From contig JAENRU010000170.1 in NCBI GenBank assembly GCA_016647705.1, forward strand, positions 558,001 through 622,000: a stretch of 64,000 nt of DNA. The letters run 5' to 3'. Below the pieces are notes generated by a model, which had not been told where the DNA came from, did no database searches, and saw only the letters and a program-made list of their open reading frames with translations. The translations under genes and the position numbers were made by a program. The DNA is from Eucommia ulmoides (lineage: Eukaryota > Streptophyta > Magnoliopsida > Garryales > Eucommiaceae). Positions 36,900 to 50,757 of the stretch are shown here, in pieces. How positions within the stretch are numbered: position 1 is the stretch's first letter; every line of letters starts with the position of its first letter.

Positions 36900-39800
36900 G
36901 GGAATGAGAAATATTGCATTTTAGGGTCACGCACCACATATTAGATTTATTTAAATAAAATTCTTAGTTTAGGCTGTGTCGGTGTTAGGTTCACATGTGA
37001 CACTGACCACGTCTGCATTACGACAGTAGTGTATTTAGTAGCGCAAAAATCGAGGTGAGTCTTCTTTATAAATTGTCAAATTATATTTTCGTACTAAAAT
37101 GTGAAAAATTATTTTATTATCCGACTATGCCATAGTGTGATCCAAATAGGTGGACATGTCAGGCGAGATATTGTTGGTCCTAACAGAAGGGCATGTCATG
37201 TAGGACGTTATATTGAGACATAACAGGAGGGCATGTCATGTAGGACGTTGTATTGAGACCTAACAGGAAGGTAAGTCCTGCAGGTGGTGGATATCTATTG
37301 TTGTTGTTGACGATGATGATTATCACGATGATATGGTAGTTTATACCACGTGTTGGCTCCTACTATTGGAGATATTAAATGGCTCTGATACTGATAACAA
37401 TCTTAAATTGCATAGTTGTACATGTTATAATACCGTCGTAACTCCCGATCGTGAGGTGAAACGATCTTATAGCTAGTAGAAAAATATGCGTGCGGTATTT
37501 TATTATATATCAAAATAATTTGATTGGTTAATTTAAATGCATTATTTTATTATGATGATAGCTATGGAGTTTTATTTCAACTCAGTGTGCAGTCATTTTT
37601 ATATTATGTTTTGATAAGTGGTATATGATAATATCCATAAATTATTTTTATATTATGAAGATTGTACACCTATAAAATATTTGGTCTCAGGTACCACAAT
37701 TAGAGAAGGGTTCACTACTAGCACTAGGTAAAATTAGAGGGTGATGTCATTTTTTAAGGATTTGCGGGACAGGTGTGAATCGTAAAAGGTTCAATTTTTT
37801 ATTTTTTTTTGTAGTTTTATTATGGATATTTGAGATACGTATATTTTTGCATTTCAGAGTTGGTAAATATTTTTTGGGAAAAAAAAAAAATCGATAGCAA
37901 TACATGTACATATATATTTGTTGGTTGGTCAAGTGATATCAAGTCGACGTCACGTTCAGCCTCAGGCATTGGGAGCCCGGGGTGGGGTGTGACAGTTTTT
38001 TGTATCAAAACTTAGGTTATAGGTTCTGTGGACGTACCAGATTATCTAGTCAGTAGTGGACCGTAAGATAGCGTGTTGATAGGTTAGTTCGGCATGTAAC
38101 TGATAGTTATTTTATTGTATTAAATAGTACATTTGCATCATGCACTATTGTTTACATTGTTGGTCCTTTTACTTATTAAAGTTCATTTCAGATCTTTACT
38201 ATGGATCGTGAAAGTAAAAATAGTGGGAATTTTGAACCCCAAAAAAAAGAGGTAGGACACGGAAAAACTTGGACGCCGTCGAGCGAATTTTACAGGCTGT
38301 TGTGCAACTAACCGAGCAACAAACAAAGATGATGAAATTCCAAAAGGCTCAAACCGAAACAACCACTCCTCATGTTGTACTCCTGAAAAGATTCAAGGAA
38401 TTGGACCCCTTCGCTTTTACGGAAACGGCGGGCCCTGCTGATACTGAAAATTGGTTGAGGAGCATAGGGCACTTATTCGAGTCGATGAGCATTACCGATA
38501 ACAATCGAGTTTCTCTCGCCACCTTCCAGTTGAAAGGGGAAGCTGAACACTAGTGGGAATAAATGAAGAGACTAATCTTAATTCCAGGCAAGGATATCAC
38601 TTGGGACCAAATCGTTATCGCATTTAATGAAAAATATTTTTCTGAATCTTATCAGTTCAAGATGGAGAAAGAGTTCACATTACTGAAATAGGGGACGATG
38701 TCCGTTCTGTAATATGAAGTCAAATTTGATGCCCCATCCCGATTTTCTCCTGATCTGGTGAAGACTGAGAAAACGAGATATAAAAGATTTCAGAAATAAC
38801 TAGAATTGCAAATACGTTCAAGGTTGAGTGGCAGGTGGATCAAAAGTTATGCGGAACTGATGAATACGGCAAAATTAATAGAGAAAGATATGATGCATGT
38901 AGGAAAATTTCCTATTTCTCTGTCATATAGTATTATTACCTTTACTCCTGTAGGTGAGTCAATATTAATAGATAGTGTGCATAAAGATAGTCCGCTTCGT
39001 ATTGGTGATAGAGAATTGTCGGTGGATCTATTACCTCTTATTATTCACGATTTTGACGTGATACTGGGTATGGATTTGCTATCTAGCTATCATGCCACAG
39101 TCGATTTTTTAAAAAGAAAATTACTTTTTGAATCTAAGGCGAGTCAGAGTACGTGTTTTTGGGGGATAAAATCATTACTCATATCAGTTTGATTTCAGTT
39201 CTAGATGCCAGGAAATTATTAAAGAAGGGATATCAGGAATACCTCGCGCATGTGATTGACACCAGTTAGAATGAGGTACAGGTGACAGGTATCCCAGTGG
39301 TCGGGGATTATCACGATGTATTTTTAGAAGAATTGCCAGGGTTGCCAGTGAATAGGATTACTTCTAGATACTTCCCCTATATCAATTTCATCCTATCGTA
39401 TAGCACCTACCGAGCTAAAAGCACTAAAGATTCAGTTGCAAAATCTATTAGACTGCGGGTTTATCAGACCTAGTGTTTCTTTATGGGGAGCTCTAGTGTT
39501 ATTTGTAAGGAAGAAGGATAAAACTCTAAAGATGTGTATCGATTACTGGTAACTAAATACGATAATGATTCGTAATAAATACTTGTTACTTAGAATTTAT
39601 TATTTGTTCCAGTGGTTGCAGAAGGACAGGTTATTTTCTAAAATAAATCTTCGATCAAGATATCATCAGTTGAAAGTCAGAGACAGTGATGTGTTGAAGA
39701 CGGTATTCTGTACGAGGTATGAATATTATAAATTCCTAGTGATGCCATTTGGGTTGACAAATGCCCATACTGCTTTTATGGATTTGATGAATCGGATCTT

Positions 39801-41460
39801 TCAGCCTTATCTAGATCACTTTATCATCGTGTTCATTGATGATATATTGATTTATTCCCAAAATAGAGAAGAGCATGTAGAGCATCTTAAGATTGTGCTA
39901 AAGTGTTGATAAATAGTGTTCATAAAGACAGTCTACTTCGTATTGGTGATAGAGAATTGTCGGTGGATCTATTACCCCTGAGCATTTACGATTTCGATGT
40001 GATATTAGGTATGGATTTGTAATCCAACTATCATGCCACCGTTGATTGTTTTAAAAATGAAGTCACTTTTCGAATCCAATGCGAGTCAGAGTTCGTGTTT
40101 TCGGGGAATAAAATCATTATCCCTGTTAGTTTGATTTCAATTCTAGAAGCCAGAGAATTATTAAAGAAGAGATGTCAGGGATACCTTGCGAATGTGATTA
40201 ACACCAGTCACATTGAGGTACAAGTGGCAGATATCCCAAAGGTCGAGGATTATGACGTTGTATTTTCAGAAAAATTGTTAGTGTTGCCAGTAGATAGGGA
40301 AATTGAGTTCAATATCGAATTAATTTTGGGTATTTCTCTTACATCAATTCCACTTTATCGTATAGCACCTACCGAGCTAAAAGCATTGAAAATTCAGTTG
40401 CAAGATCTGTTAGACCGCGGGTTTATCAGACCTAGTGTTTCTCCGTGGGGAGCTTCAGTGTTATTCGTAAGAAAGAACGATGATACTCGGAGGATGTGCA
40501 TCGATTACCGACAACTAAATAGGGTGACGATTCGTAATAAATACCCGTTACGTAGAATTGATGATTTGTTCGAGCAGTTACAGAAGACCAGGGTATTTTC
40601 TAAAATAAATCTTCGATCAGGATAGTATCAGTTGAAAGTTAGAGACAGTGGTGTGTTGAATATGACATTCCGTACGAGGTATGGATATTATGAATTCCTA
40701 GTGACGCCATTTGGGTTGGCAAATGCTCTTGCTGCTTTTATGGATCTGATGAATTGGATTTTCCAACCTTATCTAGATCAGTTTATCATCGTGTTCATTG
40801 ATGATATATTGATTTATTCCCAAAATAGAGAAGAGCAAGCAGAGGATTTCAAGATTGTGCTTCAGATTTTCCGAGAGAAGCAATTGTATGCGAAATTTAG
40901 TAAATGTGGGTTTTGGCTGGATAGAGATATATTTTTTGGGTATGTTATATCGGGTGATGGTATTCAAGTTGATCCAAAGACAGTCGAAGCCGTAATTTAG
41001 TGGGAAAGGACGAAGAGTATAACAAAAGTTTGAAACTTCCTGGGATTGGCGACTTATTATTACTGGTTTGTATAGAGATTCTCTGTTATAGCTGTCCCGT
41101 TGACCCGTTTGATCCGCAAGGAAACTAAATTTAAGTGGACAGAGTTTCTAGGAACTAAAAAATAGACTGATATCAGCGGCAATACTTTATCTCTCAATCG
41201 AAGGCAGTGGCTTTGTGATATACAGTGACGTTTCACACTAAGGGTTAGGTTTTACATTGATGCAACATGGCCATGTGATTGTATATGCCTCTCGGCAATT
41301 AAAGAATTATGAATGTAACTACCCGATGCATGATTTGGAATTGGTGGCGATTGTATTTACCTTAAAACTCTGGAGACATTATCTGTATGACGAGACTTGC
41401 GATATATACACTGACTACTAGAGTTTGAAATATTTGTTTACTTAGATTTTGGAAGCAAGA
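36900..41460 (+). mobile_element. Ty3/gypsy chromovirus (Tekay/Del-like), broken
   Basis: A 5' LTR-like region ends in GGGGTGTGACA at about 37993. A worn Met-tRNA primer region follows (GTATCAAAACTTAGGTTATA). Gag appears at about 38,270-38,560 (ELDPFAFTETAGPADTENWL), protease at about 38,940-39,150 (ILGMDLLSSYHATVDF), reverse transcriptase ([12 protein letters not shown]) and RNase H to about 41,450. The protease-RT stretch occurs twice in direct orientation (about 38.95-39.9 and 39.91-40.9 kb). The 3' LTR was not found. It is a heavily broken fossil; the LTR start is approximate. Confidence 0.8.
37180..37290 (+). repeat. Tandem repeat of about 50-bp units in the LTR-like region
   Basis: The phrase GGGCATGTCATGTAGGACGT occurs at about 37187 and 37228, each followed by a TATTGAGAC phrase and a TAACAGGA phrase. 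A third, weaker unit follows to about 37,285. Confidence 0.8.
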
Positions 41461-41469
41461 ACCTTGGAA

Positions 41470-42330
41470 GACCTCTTTTCTGGAATAAGCCTCCTCAATT
41501 CGTCCTCAACCTTAGGTTTAAGGCGAAGACTTTTGCAAGCTTTTTAACTTGCATAAGATAATCCAAGAAAATATCAAGACCACTATTACAAAACTCATGA
41601 GTTCAATTGCAAAAAACATAAGGAAAAGAAAATTAATCAGGAAGTTAATTAAAGTGCTTCAGTACGACTGGAGGCTGCCCTATTTTGTGAGGAGAAAACT
41701 CTCAATTGCCCTTGAAGAAGAGGTATCACCTCTGCCAATCTCTTTTCACCGCGGTAGAAAGGTAGGTAAAAAAGGAGAACTTCTTAAGGGTTGAGTAATA
41801 AAATCTCCCAATGTTATGAAAAAATTTAAGGGAGCAGACATTCCTAATCATATCTATAGAAAGGGGAACATTATTCACCCGAGAAAGGGCCATAGCTCTT
41901 ATGATTTGACGAAAACTATTGGGAGTTAATTGGGTTGGGGTAATCTCTAATTGGTGAAAAAAATTGCGAAGAAAAGGAGTAAAAGGAAGTGTAAGGCCGT
42001 ATTTAAACATCCACACAAAGAGGCATATTTCATCCTCTTTGGCAATATATGGACGTTCATCCTCGGATGGAATCCTAATAGAAATTGACGGGGAATATTA
42101 TATTATTCTTGGAATGGCTCAAGCCATTCCTCCAAGAAAGAACTAGCACCATGATCTTCCCAGTAAACTGGGGAATCGGTGGATGGAGAGTATGGGCAAG
42201 CGTTGTCTGCCCCGTAAGAGGATTCGATAACGAATCAGTCTCAGTCGGACTGTTTGATGGACTCAACGACATTTCAAACAGAATAACAAAAATCAAAGTA
42301 GAGTGTGAACAAACTATATAATCGAGAGAT
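41470..42330 (-). mobile_element. Fragment of a gypsy-type element with a plant transposon-type domain
   Basis: On the minus strand, about 42,016 to 41,726 encodes LPFTPFLRNFFHQLEITPTQ, LTPNSFRQIIRAMALS and following residues. This matches the pattern (PFFR, then LxPxQLxPNSWR) of the putative gypsy-type transposon domain (PF04195 type). A more N-terminal stretch runs back to about 42,296. It is broken, and its relation to the LTR just to the right is unclear. Confidence 0.5.
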
Positions 42331-42399
42331 TGAAATAAGACGAGAACTTACGCGAATAGGAGATGTGAAGATGTAAGCTTTCGTCTCTCGTCTCTGAAT

Positions 42400-42960
42400 C
42401 ATCACGAAAGTTAGGGGGGCAAATGATATAGTAGAAACTCCCGCTCACGATTAATAAAGACTTGAGAGCCTTGGTGGGTTGGATCGGGCAAGTGATCCGA
42501 TTTGGAAGAAGTAACCCGATGATCATTTTAGGCTGAACACACCAGCCCACCAGGAAGAGGCCGCAACAACCCAATACTTAAACAAGAGAAGGCTTGGTAA
42601 AGAGGCCCAATCATGAGTAATCAAAACCCACAGTGAAAAGGTCAAGAAGAGGTCAGCCCAAGACTCCCACGACCCCCATGCATGAAGAATATCACAACTA
42701 ATTAACCGTTCATAAGCGAGATTACCGCCATATCTCATGCAAATAGGAAAAGATCGTGGGGAGGGCGACCTCACCAACAAAACGACACAAATTGAGAAGT
42801 CAATATAAAGGGATAGTATCAACATATTATTATAGAATTCAAGTACTTGATCTTTCACCCCAAAAAGCAAACTAACTTATTCTCACGCCGGAGATTATTT
42901 GGCCGACACCACACCGGTGTCTCTTGGAGCTAATTGATTTTGCAGGTTGAAGAAGAAAGT
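42400..42960 (+). mobile_element. LTR fragment, Tat-type Ty3/gypsy
   Basis: A GC-richer block with a TATA-like CAATATAAAGGGA near 42812. It is followed by TTATTCTCACGCCGGAGATT near 42,880 and ACCACACCGGTGTCTCTTGG near 42,907, the transcript-start and U5 signature of Tat-type LTRs. The limits are uncertain and it may be a solo LTR. Confidence 0.5.
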
Positions 42961-44279
42961 TGTGAAGGTTTTTGGCATGTGTTTAATCCTTTGCACGTGC
43001 TAAGGATTTTTGGCAACATCAACCCCTAATCCTCTTCTCTTTCTTCTTCATCGTCCTCCTCTTTCTTATATTAAACTCACTCTTCCTAGATTCATCACGA
43101 CAAATTTGGAGGGGAAGAGAGAGATTAGAAGAAGAAAAAGGATGCAGAAGAATAAAGTGCACGCAAGAAAGAGGAAGAAAATTTTGATGGGGTCCGCTGG
43201 GTTGTGATGGTTATTCCGATGGGGTGGGGATGGTTGTTCAGAGAAACACGTTTGGTACCAACCATTATTTTAAAAGTGTTTCCTCAATTTATGTGAACAA
43301 AAACAGACAAACATGGTTTTTTTTTTCTTTAGATGTATGACAATAAATATAAACATTTCCTAGCCAATGTCTTCTTATCCAACAATTGTTCTTTTTTTCT
43401 TTTTTTAAATGTACGATAATAAATATCAAATTACAACAAATTCAAAAAAATAATTTGAATTAAAAACATTAATTAAAAATAAATATTTAAAATATTGACA
43501 TAATAAATATAAACACCGTATAAAAACGATGAGTACAATCAACGAAATAAAATAATTGTCTTTTTTTTTTTACTAAAACTATTGTTCATGGAAGAAGAAC
43601 TATTAAAATATATAAAAATTTCAACAAACATTCAATTTCATGTAAGGTCTCAAGTTCCTTCAAAGAGGACACAAACAACATATGCAACTTTCAAGTTTAA
43701 ACTTAAAAAGAATTCTACAACAATTCCTTCTCTAAGTATACATGCACCATCGTAGAACAACAACATTGGCAAAAATCGGAACCCTAAATTCAGAAATTGA
43801 AACCAATTAAATCGAAACCCATGACCTATAGTCAATGATTATATTATTTCATAAATGCGCGAAGAACAAATATACATTCATATATATGTATGTATAAACA
43901 CACACACACACATACACACATTGGAGAAGATGCATATTAAGATTCTAGTCGCAAAGGGACATGATCATCATATTCATTGATATTAGACCCCTCCAAATTA
44001 ATCAAATTTTAAACAATACAAATAGTAAGTGTCAAGAATTCTAGACCTAATCATTAATGAATAAATAATTTAAAAAAATTTAAATTAGGGAGCTCCGTGA
44101 AAAGTTAAGTTCTCAAAGTTGTAAGAGTGAAACAATAAATTTAAAACAGAAAATGAAGAAGATAAAAAGGGTAGAAGATAACTATCAAAGTGAAATGATG
44201 AATTGAAATTGATGAGATTCAAAAGTAATTCACCAAACACGTTACCCTGCGATTCAGAAGATTGAGATATCCTCTAACT
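42961..44279. other. Intergenic, no gene seen
   Basis: AT-rich with T-runs at about 43317-43330 and 43560-43572 and an (AC)n tract at about 43899-43919. The purine-rich patch at 43080-43200 is open in one frame (Arg/Lys-rich) but resembles no protein I know. Confidence 0.4.
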
Positions 44280-44900
44280 CAACTCACTTTCTCTCAGTTT
44301 GGGCTCTTGCAAAATAATGCACCACGGGTGGGTCTGTCTGCGTTGCATCTCTAGTGTGAAATTCAGTCGAAAGTTTCTCTATAGAATTTAATAGAGTGAT
44401 AGCTAGAAAAAATTTGTGAACTTGGTTAGCTAACTATTATGGTATTTATAAGCAGTCAGAGACTGGCAAATTTTGCATGATTTTCAGCCCACTACCACTA
44501 TGCTGGCCATGATCTTAACCAATCACCAATGTTATCGCATAGAAAGTGGGATTTGAGAGAAAGAGCCGTTATTGAGCAGTAATTGTTATTTCTTCAATAA
44601 AGGGGTGTCTGTTGTAATCATCTCAATTGTGTTGTGTCGTGCCCTAGGGTTGTAAAGTTAATCCCCGTTTTTTGCGGCGACAATCACAGAGTCGACTGTC
44701 GTCGTGCGGTCGCTCGACTCTTTCCTTCACGGGGTGTCTCGACCACACCCGATTGGTAGCCTGATCGAGTCGGGTCTCTTCCAATCGAACTGGCGTTGTA
44801 GCCAGCCTGACAGGGACGGAAAGTTTCTTGTGCGTGCCACGTGTCAATGACATGTGATCGAAGATTAAGTTGTGCCCAATTCCCTCTCCATAAAAAATAA
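44280..44900 (-). mobile_element. Solo LTR, Tat-like, minus strand
   Basis: The minus strand shows a GC-rich U3 (about 44,880-44,640, with CCACGTG-like motifs near 44,838) and a TATA box reading CTTATAAATACC near 44,445. A downstream leader-like stretch follows to about 44,280. No adjoining coding region exists. It is identified only by organisation and base composition. Confidence 0.45.
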
Positions 44901-45239
44901 TAAACCAAAAAATTAGGCTTTAATTAAACTAAAAATCTAAAATTCGATGAACAAATGAAAAGAAAAAAAAAACCTCTAACTTGAAGAGTGACTAAGCGAG
45001 GAGAGTCGATGTAGGCTACAAACTGAGAGATGCATCTGAACAGCAACAAAAAGCTAGAAAAAAAATCAGGGAGTGGAAACACTAACCAAACATGCCCTTA
45101 TTAATTAAATTGGTCAACCAATTCAAGAGGTTATAAAATTTAAGAGTTTTTTTTACCCAACCACTTCAATCAATTTAAGAAAAATAAATAATTAAAATTG
45201 GATTATAATTTTTTATTTTTTAAAAAATCTCCCTTAAAA

Positions 45240-45272
45240 ATTTCATAATTCTACTTTAATTATATTTTGTAG

Positions 45273-45309
<37 letters not shown>

Positions 45310-45310
45310 T
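45240..45310. repeat. (AT)n microsatellite upstream of histone H4 copy 1
   Basis: A TA repeat of about 34 bp (about 45271-45304) lies roughly 0.4 kb before the H4 start codon. Confidence 0.8.
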
Positions 45311-45411
45311 ATTTATTATTTTTTTGACATATAAATTTAAAAATCCATATTAAGTCTCCAATTCCTAATTCTAACTATGGAAAAGCACAACTACACAGTT
45401 AAACAAAAGCC

Positions 45412-45993
<582 letters not shown>

Positions 45994-47043
45994 TTTTTAC
46001 GTAATGTAAATGCGTTCTAGTGTTTTCCAATTGAAAAATTGTGTTTCAGAAATCAGAAATTAGTTTGATTTTAGATTAGATTTGGTTATGTGAGTTGAAT
46101 GTTTCATATGAAATCAAAATCTTTGCCCACTTTCATTGCCTATTCTGACTCTGAATCTTCTTCAGTTTGCTTCTACTGCATAATTTGTATGATTTTTTTG
46201 CATTTACGGTACATCCATTAATTATTTTTTGATGATTACATAACAAAATTCACCAAGTTAAAAATTGTCAACTATTTAGTTTGTTGGAGTTGCTCTTAGC
46301 TGATTGATAGATAGTGTAAAATTTTGTCAAATTTTTTATAATATGGATCTAAATAGAACACTATAGTAAAAATGGATTTATGTTGGTGATCTTATTTAAA
46401 TGGAACCAAGATGTAGTTATTGTTGTTTAAAGATTGAGTAAAATTAAGTTCTTAATTGATTTTTTTTAAATTGGACAAAAAAATTGCTAAACTTTTGAAT
46501 AAATTAAACATTTTCTATAATAAATTTGTTTATCAACTACAATCAAGATCATTTAATCAATTAAATCTTTGAAATTTGTTTAAAATTTTGTAAATGTGAG
46601 TCATTTTAATTGTCCTGTTTACATGCTTAGCTAAAATTTTATTATTTTTTATTAAATTACCCTCAGTATTTAAAATTTAAGTGTTATTAAACCAATACAA
46701 AATTATTTTAAAAATTAAATTAAATGGTTAAGATTTAATTTACCATCTTAATTGATAGCTCAATTTTATGTTAGTTTTGTTGGCAAGGAGAGATGCTCAA
46801 TTTTCTTATCAACTACTGTTCGACTTTCCTAAGGGGGCTTTTAAGAATTAAATTTTGAATTTAATCCAAAATGTATTAGGTCGATATAGAGGAATGTGCC
46901 CCTAAAATTGTCCAAAATAATAATTAGTCAAGATACGCGTAATTTGATCTGAACAAACATTACTATAAAAATAAATAAATATTGATACCCTATGTTGTGC
47001 ACACAATTTAGTAGACTCGGGTCAAATTCTAATTATCCATAGT
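45994..47043. other. H4 3' flank and intergenic DNA
   Basis: The first 200 bp resemble the flank of copy 2. Both have TGATTTTAGAT, a TTGGTTATGT- or TTTGTTATGT-like phrase, ATATGAAATCAA and a CTTCAGTTTG phrase, showing that the duplication reached past the coding region. The rest is AT-rich without a gene. Confidence 0.6.
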
Positions 47044-47800
47044 TGATGAGGGTATTTTTGGACACCTCTGAGTCAGCACTTGAAATCGAATCACGTGTCT
47101 GTTGTTGTAGTGATAGGGACGCATTTCGAAATCCACAACGCCACGCTGGAGCATATGCCAACCATGGCTCTTCCCTAAAATCTCATCTACACCCGGGAGA
47201 AGCGAGGAGCCCTGTTGGGACATGCCGCTCTAAGTTCTGCGCCGTGCCCTAAACGATCAATTTTAGGGACTCAACCGTTCACCTCGACCTGTTCCTCCTT
47301 CCTGTTCGTTTCTTCTACAAGACTTCACGGATCTCCGTTCTCTTCTACCAGCCCACCGTTGCAGGCCTGAAAATGGCCAGCAAGCTTCGCCAAATGGGCC
47401 CAAAAGCCTAAACCCAAGGATTATCTCCTAAACATCTCGGATTATCGGCTAAATACATGATTTCAACTAATTACCCGACTAATCGTCTCAAACTCATATA
47501 TATATCGGGGGCTATGCAAGTCCGAGGTATACTGGAATACGCTTTACATTATGCTCGAGTTCATTTGTTTATTTGCTGCATTACTGTACATTTTCTCTCT
47601 GGACACTGATTACCACACCGAAGGGGCTTCACTAGGACTAATCTCGGTCTGAGCCTTCTGCGGGTACACTCCCTAAGGAATAGGACTCTGGACACAGCAG
47701 GTCGGTCCCCCTAAGACCTAGCATAATTCTCGTGAAGAATTTTCAACTGATGACTCCACCTCAGCAAGATGACCAACATGTCGTCCGACTGAACCATACT
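47044..47800 (+). mobile_element. Solo LTR, Tat-type Ty3/gypsy
   Basis: A GC-richer block opens near TGATGAGGGTATTTTTGG. It has GGGCCCAAAAGCC near 47,397, a late AT-rich TATATATAT near 47,498, the start-site signature GATTACCACACCGAAGGGGC near 47,609, and a CTGCGGGTACACTC motif near 47,660. It resembles the blocks at 14832 and 42400 in plan. No internal region is attached. Exact ends and target duplication were not resolved. Confidence 0.55.
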
Positions 47801-48667
47801 TGAGGTGTGTACTAGTTTTACGCACCGGTAATAGTTAATATAAAAGAGAGGAAGTAAGGAGCTTGAGGAGTTTAATTGAGTGACAGTTATGTAATTACAT
47901 TTTCAATATTGTTTTTTTTAAATTCATATTTTTTATTCAAAATTACAAATATATCCTTAGAAGTTTAGGCATATTTATATTTTTTTCTTGACTTTTAGTA
48001 TTTGCATATACTCTAAAATATATATTTGTTTTAACTTCTTAATATTTTCACAGTCGTCCAAAATATATCATTTTTAATAAAATTGACTGATCTTTTCTGT
48101 TAATAGTCACAAATATAACATGATAATTATACTTTTTGTTATTATAATTTATATTTTATTCTTATATTAATTTCCAAATTGAAAGAAACTTAAATTGGCA
48201 TTATAATTAAGCACGTCAATTTTTAAATTGAATAAATTATTACTTTACTCTTATGTGAGCGTAATTGGCCTTTATTTCTTAATATTTTAGTATTAATATA
48301 TTCAAAAATAAGTAATTGTCTTACAAATTACATATTCAAAATAAATTTACCCTTAAAATTTGATTGTAATTACATTTTACTTGTTCATATTTTAATTTTC
48401 TATTCTTTATAATAGAAACCAAAAACGTAGCATTAAAAATAAAAAATAAACAAAAACATACAAAATAAACAACAAAGAAAAACTTTGAATAATGAAAATT
48501 AAACATAAAAAACAACAAAATAAAAATAAAATATTCAAAAATAAGAAATCTAATATAAAAAATTAGCGATCATAAATTGAAAATAATAATAAAAGAAGTT
48601 ATGTTTGTTATGCATTCAGTGTATTTATACGATATTTCTCACAGAATTAAAAATATCAAATTAATGC
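47801..48667. other. Intergenic, no gene seen
   Basis: Strongly AT-rich. The A-rich stretch at 48,440-48,560 gives no convincing coding sequence. Confidence 0.45.
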
Positions 48668-48676
48668 AGTATTTCC

Positions 48677-48886
48677 GAGTCTTTTACCATTTAAATATAT
48701 TTAAAAAAAATACTGAAAACGACCTTATTTGAACTTATTTACAAAAAGCGTACTACCCGGGGTTGTGGTCCCTAGGTATTGGAACCCGGGGTTCCGAAAT
48801 CTGGGTTCCAAAATTGCGTTTGCCGTATATCCAAGATTTTAAAATCTCTTCATTTTACAAATCTATTGTTTGAAGTGAAATATTTG

Positions 48887-48938
<52 letters not shown>

Positions 48939-50630
48939 TTTATTCTATTTTTTATCACTTCCGAAAAAAAACAAAAAAAAAAATCAATCCAAGAACAAAT
49001 TTGGCCATCTCCATCGCCAAGAACAAATCTGGCCGTCGCCGGTGATTTCTGGCCATCGCCATCGCAAAAACCAAATAAGAGCATACTCGCAATCATCGTT
49101 GTCGTCGAAATCGTCGCAATCGCCATCGAAATCGTCGGACGATTGACGACAATGAGCGGACGATTGACGACGAAGAGCGACAATCGATGAAGACCGAAGC
49201 AGATGACGAAGTAGCAGAAGCAGAAAAAGAGGTAGAAGTAGACGACGAGCGAAGCAGAAGACCGAAGCAGACGACGAAGAACGAAAAACGAATTCGAACC
49301 TAAAACGAATTCGAACCCTGAATATGATTCGATTTCGAACCAACAACAGAAGCAGAAGAAGAGACAGAAGAACGAAGAAGAGACGAAGAAGAGCAGAAGA
49401 ACGAAGAAAAGGCAGAAGAACGAAAAACGGTAATCGAAGAATTTCACAAATTACACCTCTCCCAAATTCATTTCTAAATCCATTCATTCGCCCAAAAAAC
49501 GCATTTCACAAATCTTTTCTCCTATTACTCAAATAAGGAATTTGCCAAAAATGGATGTCAAAATCCTCTAACCAATTGAAATATCTCCTACAAATCCTTC
49601 ATCCAAACACAACCTTAGTTTTTTAGTGCTTGGGATTTGTAGAATTATGATTTATATTCTAATATTTTTTTTGATGTTTTACAAAATAACTAAATTAACA
49701 ACTAAACTAATTAATTAACTAACTAACTAATTTTTTTAAACAATATTTTATAATTTATATTCTAATATTTTTATGATGTTTTTTAAAAAATAACTAAATT
49801 AACATCTAAACTAATTACGTAACAAAAGTAACTAACTATTAAATTAAATAATTAAACAAGTACAAAACATACAAATCAATCCAAATTAATAAATAAATTA
49901 ACAAAACAAACAAAAAATAAACTTACTTTTAGTAGGAGAAAGAAATTTTGAAGTGAAGTTATAAGAAATCCTTGATGAACAGCTCCTGTAAAAAAAATAA
50001 AAATTGGCAATTAAGTTAAGGAAGAAAAGGAAAAAAAAATTCAAAGGAGGAAAGTAATTTGGCAGATAAGTAATTCAAAAAAAGAAAGAAATTTGGCAAG
50101 TAAGTAATTCAAAAGAGGAAGAACTCGTTCACACTCGATAAAGGAGGAGGAACTATTTCTTTCACAATAGGTGAAAAAAACATTACAACCAAGGGGCTGT
50201 ATTTATATATTTTGGACCCGGTGATATGATCCCCGGGTCCAAAACAAGAAGGGTTAAAGGAAATGACCGTTCTCTGCTGAACGATCATTTCCTTTGACTG
50301 TTCAGTAAAATAACCGCTGCAGCAGTGCATCCGCTGTTCTAGGGAACGAGTAAAAATGCTCGTTCCCATTTATTTATTTTAGGACTTGGGAATATGATCC
50401 TCGAGTACAAAATAAAAATAAAAATAAAAATAAAAATAATCGTATACCCGGTGTTTCGAACACCGGGTATACAATAGACTCATTTTTGCAACCTGGTTTT
50501 TGGAACCTTGGGTTCCAATACCAGGGAATCACAATCCCGGGTAGTACGCTTTTGATAAATAAGTTCAAATAGGGTAGAACGCTTTTCAGTATTTAAAAAA
50601 ATATATATATTTAAATGATAAAAAACTCCC
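48677..50630. mobile_element. Mutator-like (MULE) non-autonomous transposon between the H4 genes
   Basis: A 9-bp direct repeat AGTATTTCC flanks the element (48668-48676 and 50631-50639). The terminal inverted repeats run for more than 100 bp. They share CATTTAAATATAT, AATACTGAAAA, TATTTGAACTTATTTA and AAAAGCGTACTACCCGGG, then a TATTGGAACCC phrase. The 9-bp duplication and long inverted ends are Mutator hallmarks. The inside has a TA tract (about 48891-48930), purine-rich low-complexity DNA (49,000-49,450), repeated ACCCGGGGT/ACCCGGTG words and an (AAATA)n tract at about 50411-50436. No transposase was found. Long open frames inside are Phe/Leu- or Arg-rich low-complexity and I do not call genes. 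Confidence 0.8.
50443..50471. repeat. Strong hairpin inside the MULE right arm
   Basis: The 11-bp arms TATACCCGGTG and CACCGGGTATA pair perfectly around a 7-base loop TTTCGAA. Confidence 0.9.
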
Positions 50631-50757
50631 AGTATTTCCTATTGAACACGTGCTAGTGACCCTTCCCAGTAATCTTAAACAGCTATTGTTGCGAAACCAC
50701 TAGGAACCGTCGATGCCAAAATATCCAACGCTCCACAATCAATATCACTCCCGACGC

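Noticed and set aside
43240-45095. A fourth Harbinger-like MITE
   Set aside because: A right-end-like GAAACACTAACCAAACATG occurs near 45,076 and an internal-like phrase near 43,245, but a matching left end and a continuous body could not be found.
48863-49487. Long minus-strand open frames rich in Phe, Leu and Arg
   Set aside because: They overlap in different frames across purine-rich low-complexity DNA inside a MULE and resemble no protein family.
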